Assembly (NCBI GenBank): GCA_023614405.1
Contig: CM042686.1
Coordinates: 469,868,740 to 469,932,739 of the forward strand
Length of the DNA stretch: 64,000 nucleotides
DNA from: Avena insularis
Lineage: Eukaryota > Streptophyta > Magnoliopsida > Poales > Poaceae
Direction: 5' to 3'
In this document: piece after piece, positions 1 through 10,786 of the stretch
Numbering within the stretch: position 1 is the stretch's first letter
Layout: each line of letters begins with the position of its first letter
The notes under the pieces: model-generated
Told to the model about the DNA's origin: nothing
The model's input: only the letters and a program-made list of their open reading frames with translations
The model's database searches: none
Position numbers and translations under genes: made by a program

Positions 1-1761
1 AATCTATAAACATCAATAGTGGTGTCATTCACATGACACATAGTACAAAGTGTATATAGTCAAATACTAATACCTTTGGACTTGCACTCTGAACTGGATC
101 ACCATCATCAAATGTTTGGTGTTCTTTCAAAAATCCATTCTTTAGTAATCTATTAGTGTAGTAAACATTTTACTTACATCTTCTATTCATCCTTATCATG
201 AAAACTTTCATGATCAAGCTACTATAGCCTAAAGGAAGAATCGCGAGTATAATGTTAGTTCCCAAAACCTTTTGGGAGATCCGGATGCCTAGCATCTCCA
301 TCCTTCACAAATTCTCATACAATGTGAGAACATGTATTTTGCTAAATTATACTCTATCATAATGCAACCAAAAACATTGTTTCAGATATCACAATATCTT
401 CCACACATGATGGTTTCTGAAACAATTTTTCAGCTCCTAGATAATCTTGATATTAAAACAACTTTTGAATATCAATAATCATGAGGCAAACATGATACTT
501 TAGATACTAACATTGGAATTCTTACTCTTGATTTAATACTACTTATTAAACTTCATGGAGTAAATAGAGTTTGCTAAAAGTTTGCAATAGGACTTCTAAA
601 CTTTAAATTGACATTCAAAACAATACGATACCAGTTCATAAAGTAAATATCCAGAATTCTATAGTTCTATTATCTCAATTAAAACTAAGCATAAGGTAGT
701 GAACAGATGCCAATGACTACAACAAATTATGCAAATTCACTTTGATTTAGTTTATGACAAATTGAGTTCGACTAATCCAAATTAGAAATTAACTCCCACT
801 CAAAAATGACATCCCTCGTGCCTTTTTGGTGATTACACGAACCAAATCCACTACATCAAGTCCGATCATCACGTGAGTCAGTGTAGCTTCAAAGGCAAGC
901 ATCAATATGGGCATCACATCAACTATATGACTCATGCTTAACCTTTCGGTCTGTGTTCCGAGGCCATGTCTGTAGATGTTAGGCTCGCCAAGTAAGAACC
1001 TTAGTACTCGCATGTGTAAAACTGTCTTACACCCGTTGTATGAAAGCGTAGAGTCGAGTACACCCGATCATCACGTGAAGTCTCGAAACACGATCCATAG
1101 AACGGTGCATACTTAAGGAAGAACACATTTTATCTTGATATTTAAATGAGGGATCATCTTATAATGCTACTAAAATGCCAAACTAGAAATATAAGATGCA
1201 AACATCATATGTGTAAAGTGGAATGATATGGTCCATGCATTTGATCACCATCATATGCATCATGGTATGATCTCTATCATTCCTTTGTGTGTAAGGCCAA
1301 GGTCTATGGAACTTACACGTTAAGTGTGTTGTAAGGGTATCTACCATACATCAACTTACAACTTTACCATATCATGACACTAGCCCAACAACAATCTAAA
1401 CTAGATGCCTCTAATTTATCCATTGCAAGTTTTACGTGGCTTAGGGCTTTCGGAGATAGAACCGGTCTTACCTATGAACATGGAACCACAATGATGATAA
1501 CTAAGTTATTAGCAACTCGTTGTAAATCGGATATTGACTATAGTAGGAGAGACAGACACCCGCTAGCCACTTATGCAAAACTAGTTGCATGTCAGTCGTG
1601 GAACCGGTCTCATGTGCGAGGACATGTAAAGTTAGTCTGGGCCGCTTCATCCCACTATGCCACCAATATCCAAAATACATAGAATATGCAATAACATGAT
1701 TATCATCGCCCACATATAAACATATGTGTACTACCCGTGCAAAGCACCTACGCATAGATCA
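1..1761 (-). other. Copia untranslated leader, no gene seen
   Basis: AT-rich sequence between the primer site and the (off-window) gag. Only short frames of about 70-100 codons occur, on both strands, without recognisable motifs. I see no coding feature here. Confidence 0.6.
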
Positions 1762-1774
1762 GGCTCTGATACCA
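1762..1774 (-). promoter_or_regulatory. Primer binding site, tRNA-iMet type
   Basis: The minus strand reads TGGTATCAGAGCC one base after the LTR end, the standard plant Copia primer site complementary to the 3' end of initiator methionine tRNA. It fixes the element's orientation as minus. Confidence 0.9.
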
Positions 1775-1775
1775 C

Positions 1776-3464
1776 TGTTGGGTTCGCAGCATAGAAAACA
1801 AAAAAATTCCTACGATGGGAACTATACGCCAAGATCTATCTACTAGATACAAGCAACGGGTGGATATACATCCATGGAGAACTTACCCTCGAAGACAACA
1901 AAGCTTTGTTAACGATATGGAACTCGTGGATGATGTAGTCGTACACTTGCCAATCTCAAGATCGTGATGAAGTCCAGCAGGTCCGGCTCTAGCACGTCCA
2001 TCAGATCCAGCTCCAGCAAGTCCAGCACCGCAAAGCAGCGGTGCATCCGTGATCGCACACACGTCCGGTACCCCGACAACCTCCGTCCCTCGCTCCAGCA
2101 AAGTAGCGGAAGCAGCAACTCCTTTCCAGATAAAGCCACTGGGAACATGTATCTCGCTAATCCGAGACCATGGAGAATAACTAGAGGGGGAGAGAGATCA
2201 TTCACGAGGGGGTGTGAGGAAGAAGGGGTGTGAGGGGGGCCTTTTGTAGGAGGAGGGGGTGCCCCTCCCCATGGCCGGCTCCCAAGGGGTGACCCCTCAC
2301 CTCCTCATTCATGTGGTGGTAACTCCCTCCACATAAATTTGCCCCTTCACATTCTCTTTTAAAGTCCCCACTTTAAATGCATTAATTTCTCCAAATTTAA
2401 TGCTCTCTTATTTAATAAAACTCTTTTATTAATTTAATTCAGAATTTTGTTAATTACTTTAATTAACAAACATTCACATAAAACCCCTTGCAACATTTCA
2501 ATATTACATGCAGAACCAATTTCAACAATTTCACCTGAAATAGTTTCGGTGTCTATTGAAATAATTCCAGTGCTTTCTGAAATCTTTATCTGAAACATAT
2601 TTGCTCCAAATGGTGTCGGTATCCCGTAAGTGTGTCACCCTACGGTTCGTGAATAATGCAGACATGATCGAGACCCCTCTCTGATCAATAATTAGCAGCG
2701 TGACCTGGAGATCCGTACTGACTCCCACATATTCAACAATGACCCTTGTGATCGTGTGAACCTTTAACGTTGTAACTAAATCCCTTTGTCTCGCAATATA
2801 TTACATGTCCAAGATTCGATCATCGGCATCCAAATACCTAGTTTGATCTCGTTACCGACATGCACTCTTTTCTTGTTCCCGTGATATAACATTCTAGTGA
2901 TCACATCACTTGCTTGTAAGCTATCATAATGTGATATCACCGAGAGGGCCCAGAGTATATCTATCCGTCATCGAGATGGACAAATCCCACTCTTGATCCA
3001 TGAGCCTCGACATAACACCTTCGTAGCACTGAACCCACCTTTATAGTCACCCTGTTATGGTGTGATGTTTGATGTTATCAAGATACTCTTCTGGTGTTAG
3101 CCATTAACATGATCTCATGGTCTAAGGACTAAGATTACTTTGTATGATGTTATAGCAATATAAACATAATGACTCTGATCGTAATGCTATACTTCGGATG
3201 AATGTTCATCACATCATTCCACCAATGGTGTGACCTTGTTATTAACGACATCCAATGTTCATGATCAGGAAACCTTGATCATCTTGTTAATCAACGAGCT
3301 AGTTTATAAGAGAAGCATAACTAGGAACTTTCCTTTTGTTTATTAAACACACATGTATTAACGTTTCCAAATTAATACAATATAGCATGCAAAATAAACA
3401 TTTACATAAACAAGGAATAAGATAATAACCACTTTATTATTGCCTCTCGGGCATATTCCCTTCA
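1776..3464 (-). repeat. Copia 5' LTR
   Basis: On the minus strand it begins TGAAGGGAATATGCCC and ends with GAACCCAACA, so it has the TG...CA ends of an LTR. It is 1689 bp. It contains no convincing ORF. The frames across 1883-2233 overlap on both strands, disagree with each other, and look like chance frames in a GC-richer block. Confidence 0.8.
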
Positions 3465-4148
3465 ATACGATGTACAAATAATCATAGGGTGCGTGACCAG
3501 TGCTCCCTATGGGAGTAGACGCCGAGTGCCTGGTTGAGTCGAAGACTCAGGCAGGGACTAAATAACTTTTGCGACTTCTGTCGTCTTTTGTTGCTTGTTT
3601 CAGTCGAATTTGTTTCCGCGCTCCCTATGGGAGTAACCCATGTCCATAATCAAATCGTGGATTCGAGTGATTGGGTATGCTTTTGATGTCCATATTCCTG
3701 CAGAAGAGAAAAAGAAAAATTGTAGGGTGCGCGACCAGCGCTCCCTATGGGAGTAGCCCCAGAGTGCTTGTTGGTGTCGAAGACTCGAGCAAGGACTAAA
3801 GTAGTCGAAGTCTTCTGCTGCGTACTTTTGAATGACGTCAGTGCTGAGGATGTGATGACCTCAGTTGTCCGCGTGAGCGAATTTGACAGGACATGACGAG
3901 TGGTGGGTCCCATTTTCTGACTCTGACTTGACCGGACATGCGTAATCTCTGTTTTAACTGTGCCTCCTCGATTTCCGCGCGTAATGGGGGTAGTGGGGGA
4001 CGGTTCACGCTTCAGGTCCTCCACGTGTGGAGCACGATGAACGCCACGCGTCTGGTAGGGTTTTTATTGGCCGTTAGATTACATCTTCTAGGGGGTTAAG
4101 TAGCGATGTTGCAACGGTAATTTTCACATCTGCTTCTTTTCGATACCT
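3465..4148 (-). repeat. Tat1 3' region with three spaced palindromic units
   Basis: The 13-bp palindrome CTCCCTATGGGAG occurs at 3503-3515, 3621-3633 and 3741-3753, about 120 bp apart. On the minus strand each is part of a longer unit in which a purine-rich GGGGCTACT-like stretch precedes the palindrome (clearest at the third copy). No protein is evident. The Tat1 polypurine tract and 3' LTR must lie beyond the Copia insertion. Confidence 0.6.
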
Positions 4149-7053
4149 TTGCCTCCGTCGCCATTGCTACTTCTCCTCCGCTTCTTTGTTTTCATCTTTC
4201 TCGCAGCGCTGGACCAGGTCCGCGTATTTCCTGATTACTTTCTCCGTTCGCACCGCCACCATAGAATAGGGAAAAGAAGGGAGGCGCTGCGGCCGATTCT
4301 GCCGCCGCCACTATTGCTGCGAAGAAGAAGGGCGGCTCCGCCGCTGTGGGCACCAGCACCGCCGCCGCCGGGAAAAAGAAGGGCACAGGCACTCGCGTCA
4401 CCAATGGCGCATGGCGCGCATCCTTGATCAAGTCTTCGGAGCTCCGTCTTCTATGCCAAGATGGAGTTTTGTTTGCTGCAGTCTGACGCGCGTGTCCCTA
4501 GCAGCGAGGTAATCCCCTCTCCGCCTGCCGGCTTTCGGGTGATGTTCCCAGCGTTCATCATCTGCGGTCTCTCGTTGCCCCTGCATCCTTTCTTTAGGGG
4601 CCTTTTTTGTTTCTATGGGCTCCAGCTGCATCAGCTGTCCCCCAACTCCATCCTCCATGTAGCTTGCTACATTACTCTTTGCGAGTGCTGGCTCGGAATC
4701 GAGCTACACTTTGGTCTCTTTAAGCGTCTCTTCAAGCTGAAGCGCCAGTTGGCATCTGGCTCCGTAGTCTATGATGTAGGAGGCTGCATATCCACGTCGA
4801 CTCCTCTGCCACATACTTCGACATCAAACTCACGACATCCGTCCAAGGGTGGAGGGACAAGTGGTTCTACATCCGCGACCTGAAGGCCGACGGAGACCAC
4901 TAAGGACTCGCGCCCTTCGAACCCACGACACCATGCAAGAGGATGCGCTCCTGGAAGAATGTAGTGATCCCGGCGAATCCGCGGAGACAGATGTGTTGTA
5001 CGAGCGCGTCTGCGACCTCGAGAATAGCATGGGGAAAGAGGAGGGAGGCTGCGCCCTCATTCGCACATGGCTGCGCTGTCGCGTCCAGCCCCTACAGGCC
5101 AGAGTCCACCCTATGTTCCAGTGGGCTAGCGCGAACGATGTCACTCGCGTATCTGCAGATGGCATTTCCACGAGTGAAGTAGATAAAAGGGTGCGACTGG
5201 TCACCAAGTACACCGCTAAGGATGTACTCCCCAATGACCCAGTCGTACCTCCATTCGATGCTACTAATCCTCCTCCTGAGGTACAGTTGTGCTACATAGT
5301 AGCTTTATTTGTCGATTGCTTCTTTTCTGTTTTTCTTGACTTGTGCTAAATTGTTTTCTGTGTGCAGGATTGGGGAGTGTCACCCTGTATGCCCCCTCTT
5401 CCTGAAGGGGTTATCCCTCGTGAAGCCCTTGAAGAGGACGAGTCAGAGTCGATCGTCCCATATGATGTGGAGGAGGAAGCCCCCGAGTCGAGTGGTCCGG
5501 ACACTCGCAAGCGTTCGCGCAGCAAGGATTCGGATGCATCGTCTCCTTCGACTTCGGAAGGTGCGACTATTGGCACAGAGTTGCCGATACCTGCCGTTCC
5601 CGTGAGTGTTGTGGCGCCACCTTCTCGCAAGAAGATGCGACTGCCGAAGGAGTGGTTGTCAGAGTCGGGGGATCAAACCTTCGATTTTGACAAGTTTGAT
5701 TGGTAAGTATAAAAGTTTTCCTTGTGGGTCTTCTTTTCTAGTTGCCTTCTCTTGATGTTGGTTTTGGTCTTTAGTCAGCCGGCGTCGTCATCTTCTGGCG
5801 ACGTCCAATTTGTGAAGGAATCTGGAGTTGTGACCTCCAAGGCCGAGAAAATGGTTGAGTGCGCTCCTTCCCCTTCATTGGCGGCCCACTCCGGGCATAA
5901 TTCATCAAGTTCTCCACATGATGTGGAGCGTCGGATAGTTGCCCGGACAACTGCGCACCAATCGTCTTTGGAGTCATTGGAGGATCATGGATGTGTAGTA
6001 CCTCTTCTTCTGATGTTGCAGTCGAATTTTTATCTATGCCATCTGCTGATCATTTACTGTTTTTTATTGCAGCTCCATGTGAAGGAAGCCGCTCACCTGG
6101 CAGAGCAGGTGCTTGTGATGGGTCGTCAGCATGCAATGCTGGAAAATCGCCATCGCGCGGTTGAAAGTGAGTGTTCTTTACTTTTTCTTCTACATCCTTG
6201 TGATATATTCGACTGGCGGTTTATCTTTGTTTGTATCATAGCTGAGCATAATGCCCTCCTTCATAGCACTGCTTCCCTTGAGAAAACACTTGCTGCGGCG
6301 GTGAAGAGCCGTGATGAGGCAATCACGGCGCTGGACGAATCGCGGAAACATGAAGTGGATCTACGCGCCTCCATCGCATGTAGGGAGAAGTTGTTCGAAG
6401 AACAGCTTTTCTCGATTGCCAAGGCTCTCTCAGGTATGCCCTTATCTAGATTTTCGTCGTGTCTCTCCTTTCGAATTTGTTGTCATGCTGACCTTTGTGC
6501 CGATGCTTGATTCTTGTGTAGATGCCAGCGGTTTGAGCTTTGACGTGCAGGCACTCCGCCGCGATGATGCGTTGGCGGGTGCCATCTCAGCAGTCGAAGA
6601 CCGCAGCGCTGCCGTGCAGGGGACGCTCACCAAGGCCAAGGGCGTGCTCAGTCGCCTTCGGGAGGAGCTGACGCCCAAGGCTGAGCTGATCAAAAATATG
6701 GATGAGCTGGTGGAGTCCCTTGCCGGGGGTATTCATGCGAGCTTCAAGAACTCGCTCCGTGCGGCTGGCGCATCAATGTCACTCGCAATGGTTCAAGCCC
6801 ATGGAGTCGAAGTTGATCCTACAGCGGTCTCCAAAGTGATGCCTGTCAGCGCGGATGGCCAGCAGGTAGTCTTTGCTCCTTTCGCAACTGCTTGTGGCAA
6901 GTACGGGCCGCAGCTGATCAATACGGTTGCGAAATACTCTGAGGAGCTTCAGCGAGCCAAGAAGGCGGGAAGTCTGTGGCGTCTGATACTGCCACAGACT
7001 TGATGAGGCCCCCAAAACCGAAGTCTAAGTCGAAGAAGCCAGTTGCTCCTTAG
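4149..7053 (+). pseudogene. Tat1 antisense gene, first part (Transposase_28-like domain, spliced, decayed)
   Basis: It lies on the strand opposite Tat1 gag-pol. An Ala/Lys-rich N-terminus (about 4300-4400) leads into a hydrophobic domain at 4461-4800 (FIICGLSLPLHPFFRGLF, then NSILHVACYITLCECWLG) that I recognise as the Pfam 'putative gypsy type transposon' family (PF04195, Transposase_28). A frame change follows, then an SVQGWRDKWFYIRD-type stretch near 4835-4885. Downstream exons are acidic, then coiled-coil-like, ending in a Lys-rich tail with a stop at about 7053. Introns of about 70-90 bp with GT/AG ends fit at 5281-5367, 5703-5774, about 5993-6072, 6167-6241 and 6434-6521, so the gene was probably transcribed from the plus strand. 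Frame breaks in the first exons make this copy a pseudogene. Function is unknown. Confidence 0.65.
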
Positions 7054-7060
7054 TAGTCGC

Positions 7061-8674
7061 TGATACATTGCAAATGTATCTATAATTTTTGATGTTCCAT
7101 GCTTGGTTTTATCCACTTTCTTGTGTTTTGTTCCAACTTTGGAGTACTTTTCATATGATTTCTTGGACTAACCTATTAACAAGAGCCAACCCACAGCTGC
7201 ACATTTTCTACTGTTTTTGGTTCCAGGAAAGTCAGAAAATGAATATTCTCGGAATTGGATGGGACAAAAGCCAAAGTGCCTATTTTTCCGGAAGTCATCA
7301 AGTGCCAGAATACAAGACAGAGAGGGGCCAGAGGGCAGCCACACCACCTGGTCGTGCGGCCAGGCCTGGCCCGTGCTAGGGGGTGGTGTGGCCAGCCCAG
7401 GCACCCCCTCGGCCTCCCCTTCCGACTATAAGATGCCCTCGGGACGAAAGCCCTAAGTACCCGATCAAAAATCCACGAAAGAGTATGTAGCCGCTGTCAT
7501 CTCCATCCCTAGATCGGGAGGGATCTGAAGCTCTTCCCGGCACCCTGCTAGAGAGGGGAATTCACCCTAGAGGCCTTCTTCATCACCATGCAAGCCTCCG
7601 GTGTGATGCGTGAGTAGTTCATCCTTGGACTACGGATCCATGTAGTAGCTAGATGGCTGGTTCTCCTCCTTTGTGCTTTCATGTCTAGATCTTGTGATCT
7701 CCGTTCATGATCAAGATCATCTATTTGTAATTCTGCATGTTGTGTTTGCGGGGATCCGATGGATATTGAGATGCTATTTCAGATTGATTATTGATTCTAT
7801 CATGTCTTTGTTATTTGTGATCTTGCATGCTTTCTGTTGTTAGTAGCTATCTTGGCCAAGTAGATGCTAGCAACTCCAAGAGTTAGTATTTATGCTTGAT
7901 AGCTGGTAATCTGGGAAGTGACAGAAATCTCTAAGGTACTAGATGTGTTGTTGCTACTAGGGAGAAAACAACAATCCTTTGTTCATAGAACAATCGTATT
8001 GTTTACTTTACATGCATTTTGTAAAGCAATAATCTGTTGCTTACAACTTAATACCAGAGGGGGTTCGGATGATAACCTGAAGGTGGATTATTAGTCATAG
8101 ATGAAGTTGGATGGCAGTCTATGTATAATGTTATAATGCCCAATCAAGTCTCAAAGGAGTCAAGATGATTAGTATATGCATGTATTGCTTTCTCGATGTT
8201 TGTCAATTGCCCCGCTGTAATTTGTTCACCCAGCATGTTATCTATCTTAAGGAGAGCCACCTCTAGTGAACTATGGATCCCGGTCCTTGTCTTTTATATA
8301 CAATCTACAAACTGTTTACTGATTTGTGTTTACTTTCTGCAAACTTTCACTTCTTTCCATTTGATACGTTTAATCCTTTGTTTTCTGCAAAACATGGTGA
8401 GATTGACAACCTCATCGCAAGTTGGGGACAAAGTTCTGTGGTTGTGTTGTGCAGGTCTCCACGTTGCTACTAGCACCGGTAGTGCGCCCTGCCAAGGCTC
8501 AGCTAGCAACACCTTTGGGGTATTTCCTTGCTCCTACTGGTTCGATTAAACCTTGGTTTCATAACTGGGGGAAACTTGCTACTATGATCATCATACCTTC
8601 CTCTTGGGGTTCCCAACGAGCTCTACATCAATCACGCACCAGCACTTTTCTGGGCGCCGTGCATTGAGCCATCA
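7061..8674 (+). repeat. NA1 5' LTR
   Basis: Starts TGATACATTGCAAATGTATC (itself a near-palindrome) and ends GAGCCATCA. It carries a GC-rich inverted repeat (7338-7348 pairs with 7382-7393) just upstream of a TATA-like CTATAAGA (7426-7433). Confidence 0.92.
7426..7433 (+). promoter_or_regulatory. Candidate TATA box of the NA family
   Basis: CTATAAGA lies about 365 bp into the LTR, just after a GC-rich hairpin. The equivalent position is kept, with minor changes, in most LTRs of the family in this window. Promoter activity is inferred. Confidence 0.4.
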
Positions 8675-8684
8675 AGCATTTTTC

Positions 8685-8702
8685 TGGCGTCGTTGCCGGG
8701 GA
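8685..8702 (+). promoter_or_regulatory. NA1 primer binding site (tRNA-Asp type)
   Basis: TGGCGTCGTTGCCGGGGA differs at one base from the complement of the plant tRNA-Asp 3' end. It begins 10 bases after the LTR end. NA2 keeps the perfect version. Confidence 0.85.
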
Positions 8703-8847
8703 GTCAAGGACATCTTCACAAGGGGAGTCCCTCATAACCCATCTCTTTACTTTGGTTTTTTTGTTTTGCTTTGTTTGCTTGTTTCTTTTTCAAAAACACA
8801 AAAAAATTAGTTTTACAAGTTTGCCTTCTTATTTGAAAACCCAAAAA

Positions 8848-10233
8848 ATGACTACTCTTGAAAACACTAAGTTGTGTGACTTCACTAGCACCAACAACAA
8901 TGATTTTATGAGCACACCTATTGCTCCACCTGTGGCTGAAAATACTTTCTTTGAGATAAAACTTGCATTAATCAATCTTGTTATGAGAGAACAATTTTTT
9001 GGTATTGGTAATGAAGATGCTGCTTCCCATCTAAATAACTTTGTTGAACTTTGTGAGATGCAAAAGCATAGGGATATAGATGGTGATATTATTAAGCTAA
9101 AATTGTTTCCTTTCTATTTGAGAGGAAAAGCTAAAGAATGGTTGAATTCCTTAACTAGGAATAGTATTGATTCTTGGACTAAGTGCAAAGATGCTTTTAT
9201 TGGAAAATACTATCCTCCTGCTAAGATTATATCCATGAGAAGTGAAATAATGAAGTTTAAACAACTTGATAATGAGCATGTTGCTCAAGCTTGGGAAAGA
9301 ATGAAATCTTTGGTAAAGAATTGTCCCACACATGGACTGACTGCTTGGATGATCATCCAAACTTTTTATGCAGGATTGAACTATTCTTCAAGGAACCTAT
9401 TGGATTCTGCTGCTGGAGGTACCTTTATGACCATCACTTTGGGTGCTGCAACAAAATTTCTGGACAATATGATGGTTAATTATTCTGAATGGCATAGTGA
9501 GAGAGCTCCACAAGGTAGGAAGGTAAATTATGTTGAGGAAACCTCCTCCTTGAGGGATAAGATTGATATTATTATGTCTATGCTTGTTAATGGGAAATCC
9601 CATATTGATCCAAATAATGTTCCTTTAGCCTCTTTGGTTGCTCAAGAAGTGCAAGTTGATGTGAACTTCATAAGAAATAACAATTTTGGCAACAATGCTT
9701 ATGGTAATAATGCTTATGGGAACAATTTTGGTAACAACAATCAAAAGCCATTTCCTCCCAACAATGGTAATGCTTATGGAAATTCTTACAACAATAATAA
9801 GAGTGCTCCCTCTGAACTTGAAGTCATGCTTAAAGAGTTTATTAGTAAACAAACTGCTTTCAATAAAACTATTGAGGAAAAACTCTCTAATGCTGAAAGA
9901 AATATAGCATCTTTAGCTGAAGCTCAATCTTCTTTGAATAAAATGGCTGCTAAACCTGAAACTAATGATAATCCCTTTGCAGCTACTAATGCTATACAAG
10001 TAAGAATTAATGAAAATGTTAGACTATTAGTTGAATTGCATGCTAAGTGGGAAAGAGAAGACGAAATTGCTAGAAACATTAGTGTTTCTACTATTACCAC
10101 CATTAGTGTTGAGGCTAGTAATAGTTCTACTACTTTAGATGATAAATTTGACTTTGATCTTGATGGTTGCAATATCCCTGAAGTTATTAAGTTCCTACAA
10201 AAGCTTGCTAAAAGTCCAATGCTAGTGCTATGA
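8848..10233 (+). CDS. gag: NA1 Gag-like protein
   Basis: Capsid-type Gag packaging the element RNA into cytoplasmic particles (family knowledge). The first ATG is 8848, giving about 461 residues; the open frame extends upstream to 8752 but only with a non-ATG start. A retrotransposon-gag core lies around residues 65-165, with KLFPFYLRGKAKEWL and FIGKYYPPAKI as key stretches, then a Pro/Asn-rich low-complexity segment with repeated GNN units (9685-9800), then a helical region (about 9820-9930). I see no CCHC zinc knuckle. The frame closes 115 bp before the protease frame and is out of phase with it. It is intact over its length and aligns well with the Athila-like Gag in the same window. Confidence 0.8.
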   Translation: MTTLENTKLCDFTSTNNNDFMSTPIAPPVAENTFFEIKLALINLVMREQFFGIGNEDAASHLNNFVELCEMQKHRDIDGDIIKLKLFPFYLRGKAKEWLNSLTRNSIDSWTKCKDAFIGKYYPPAKIISMRSEIMKFKQLDNEHVAQAWERMKSLVKNCPTHGLTAWMIIQTFYAGLNYSSRNLLDSAAGGTFMTITLGAATKFLDNMMVNYSEWHSERAPQGRKVNYVEETSSLRDKIDIIMSMLVNGKSHIDPNNVPLASLVAQEVQVDVNFIRNNNFGNNAYGNNAYGNNFGNNNQKPFPPNNGNAYGNSYNNNKSAPSELEVMLKEFISKQTAFNKTIEEKLSNAERNIASLAEAQSSLNKMAAKPETNDNPFAATNAIQVRINENVRLLVELHAKWEREDEIARNISVSTITTISVEASNSSTTLDDKFDFDLDGCNIPEVIKFLQKLAKSPMLVL

Positions 10234-10348
10234 ACATGGCTTTTACAAAACACATTACTGATGCTCTCATAAAGATTAAAGAAGAAAAGATGAAACATAA
10301 GCTTCTATTCCTATAAAACAAGAAGATGGTTGGGAACCCATCATTAAT

Positions 10349-10786
10349 ATGGAAGTGAATGACTTTGATTTCAAAGCTTTATGTGATCTTGATAGTAGTG
10401 TTTCTATTATGCCTAGAAGGATTTATGATATGCTTGATTTGCCTCCTCTTGAAGATTGTTATTTGAATGTCCCACTTGATGATAATGCTAAAAAGAAACT
10501 CATGGGGAGTCTTACTGATGTTCTTATTATGGTTAACAATGCCTATGTCCCCGTTGATTTCTATGTTTTGGATGTTGAATACAATGCTTCTTATCCTATT
10601 ATTTTGGGAAGACCTTTTCTTAGAACTGTTGATGCCATCATTGATATGAAAGAAGGCACCATTAAATATCAACTCCCATTCAAGAAAGGTATAGAACACT
10701 TCCCTAAAAAGAGAGAAAATATTTCTTTTGCTTCTCCTATGAAAACAAAATTTGGTCTTAATGCTTCTTCATTTGAGAACACTTGA
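10349..10786 (+). pseudogene. NA1 retropepsin-like protein, detached from gag
   Basis: An aspartic-protease-like segment of 145 residues follows gag in another frame. The active-site region reads DLDSSVSIMP where related elements have DLGASV, so the Asp is kept but the Gly-Ala are replaced. A later LGRPFLRT matches the second conserved retropepsin region. The frame ends in NASSFENT, a terminus shared with the unrelated ORFs of NA2 and NA3. The changed active site and loss of continuity with gag suggest it is not functional. Confidence 0.65.

Larger units (their letters stand above)
1..3464 (-). mobile_element. BARE/Angela-like Ty1/copia element, 5' part (element runs off the left edge)
   Basis: Read on the minus strand, an LTR (3464 down to 1776) is followed at once by an initiator-Met tRNA primer site and an untranslated leader. 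The LTR start resembles the BARE-1/Angela family of Triticeae (an ATGCCC then GAGGCAATAATAAA-like opening), and 1.69 kb is close to the usual BARE LTR size. No gag or pol frame is reached before the window ends, as expected for the long BARE leader. The element sits in the 3' region of Tat1; the five bases after its LTR (3465-3469, ATACG) would be the target duplication, whose partner is outside the window. Family assignment is from recalled features, not alignment. Confidence 0.75.

Noticed and set aside
1374..1755. Overlapping frames on both strands near 1374-1755 as a possible gene
   Set aside because: They lie in the Copia leader next to the primer site, overlap each other antiparallel and have no motif.
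3503..3753. Three regularly spaced palindromes as a possible CRISPR-like array
   Set aside because: Only three units, spacers of about 105 bp, eukaryotic retrotransposon context, and a homologous arrangement exists at the 3' end of Tat3b.
4192..4431. Minus-strand Ala/Pro-rich frame opposite the Tat1 antisense gene
   Set aside because: Shadow of the Lys/Ala-rich N-terminus; all frames are open because of the GCC/AAG repeats.
8196..8549. A 117-codon frame inside the NA1 LTR, with near-identical frames in every other LTR of the family (14690-15043, 21686-21961, 26831-27106, 36106-36387, 41194-41580, 53509-54033)
   Set aside because: Recurrence is explained by LTR repetition. Two frames and the opposite strand are all open over the same bases, start codons differ between copies, and no domain is recognisable.
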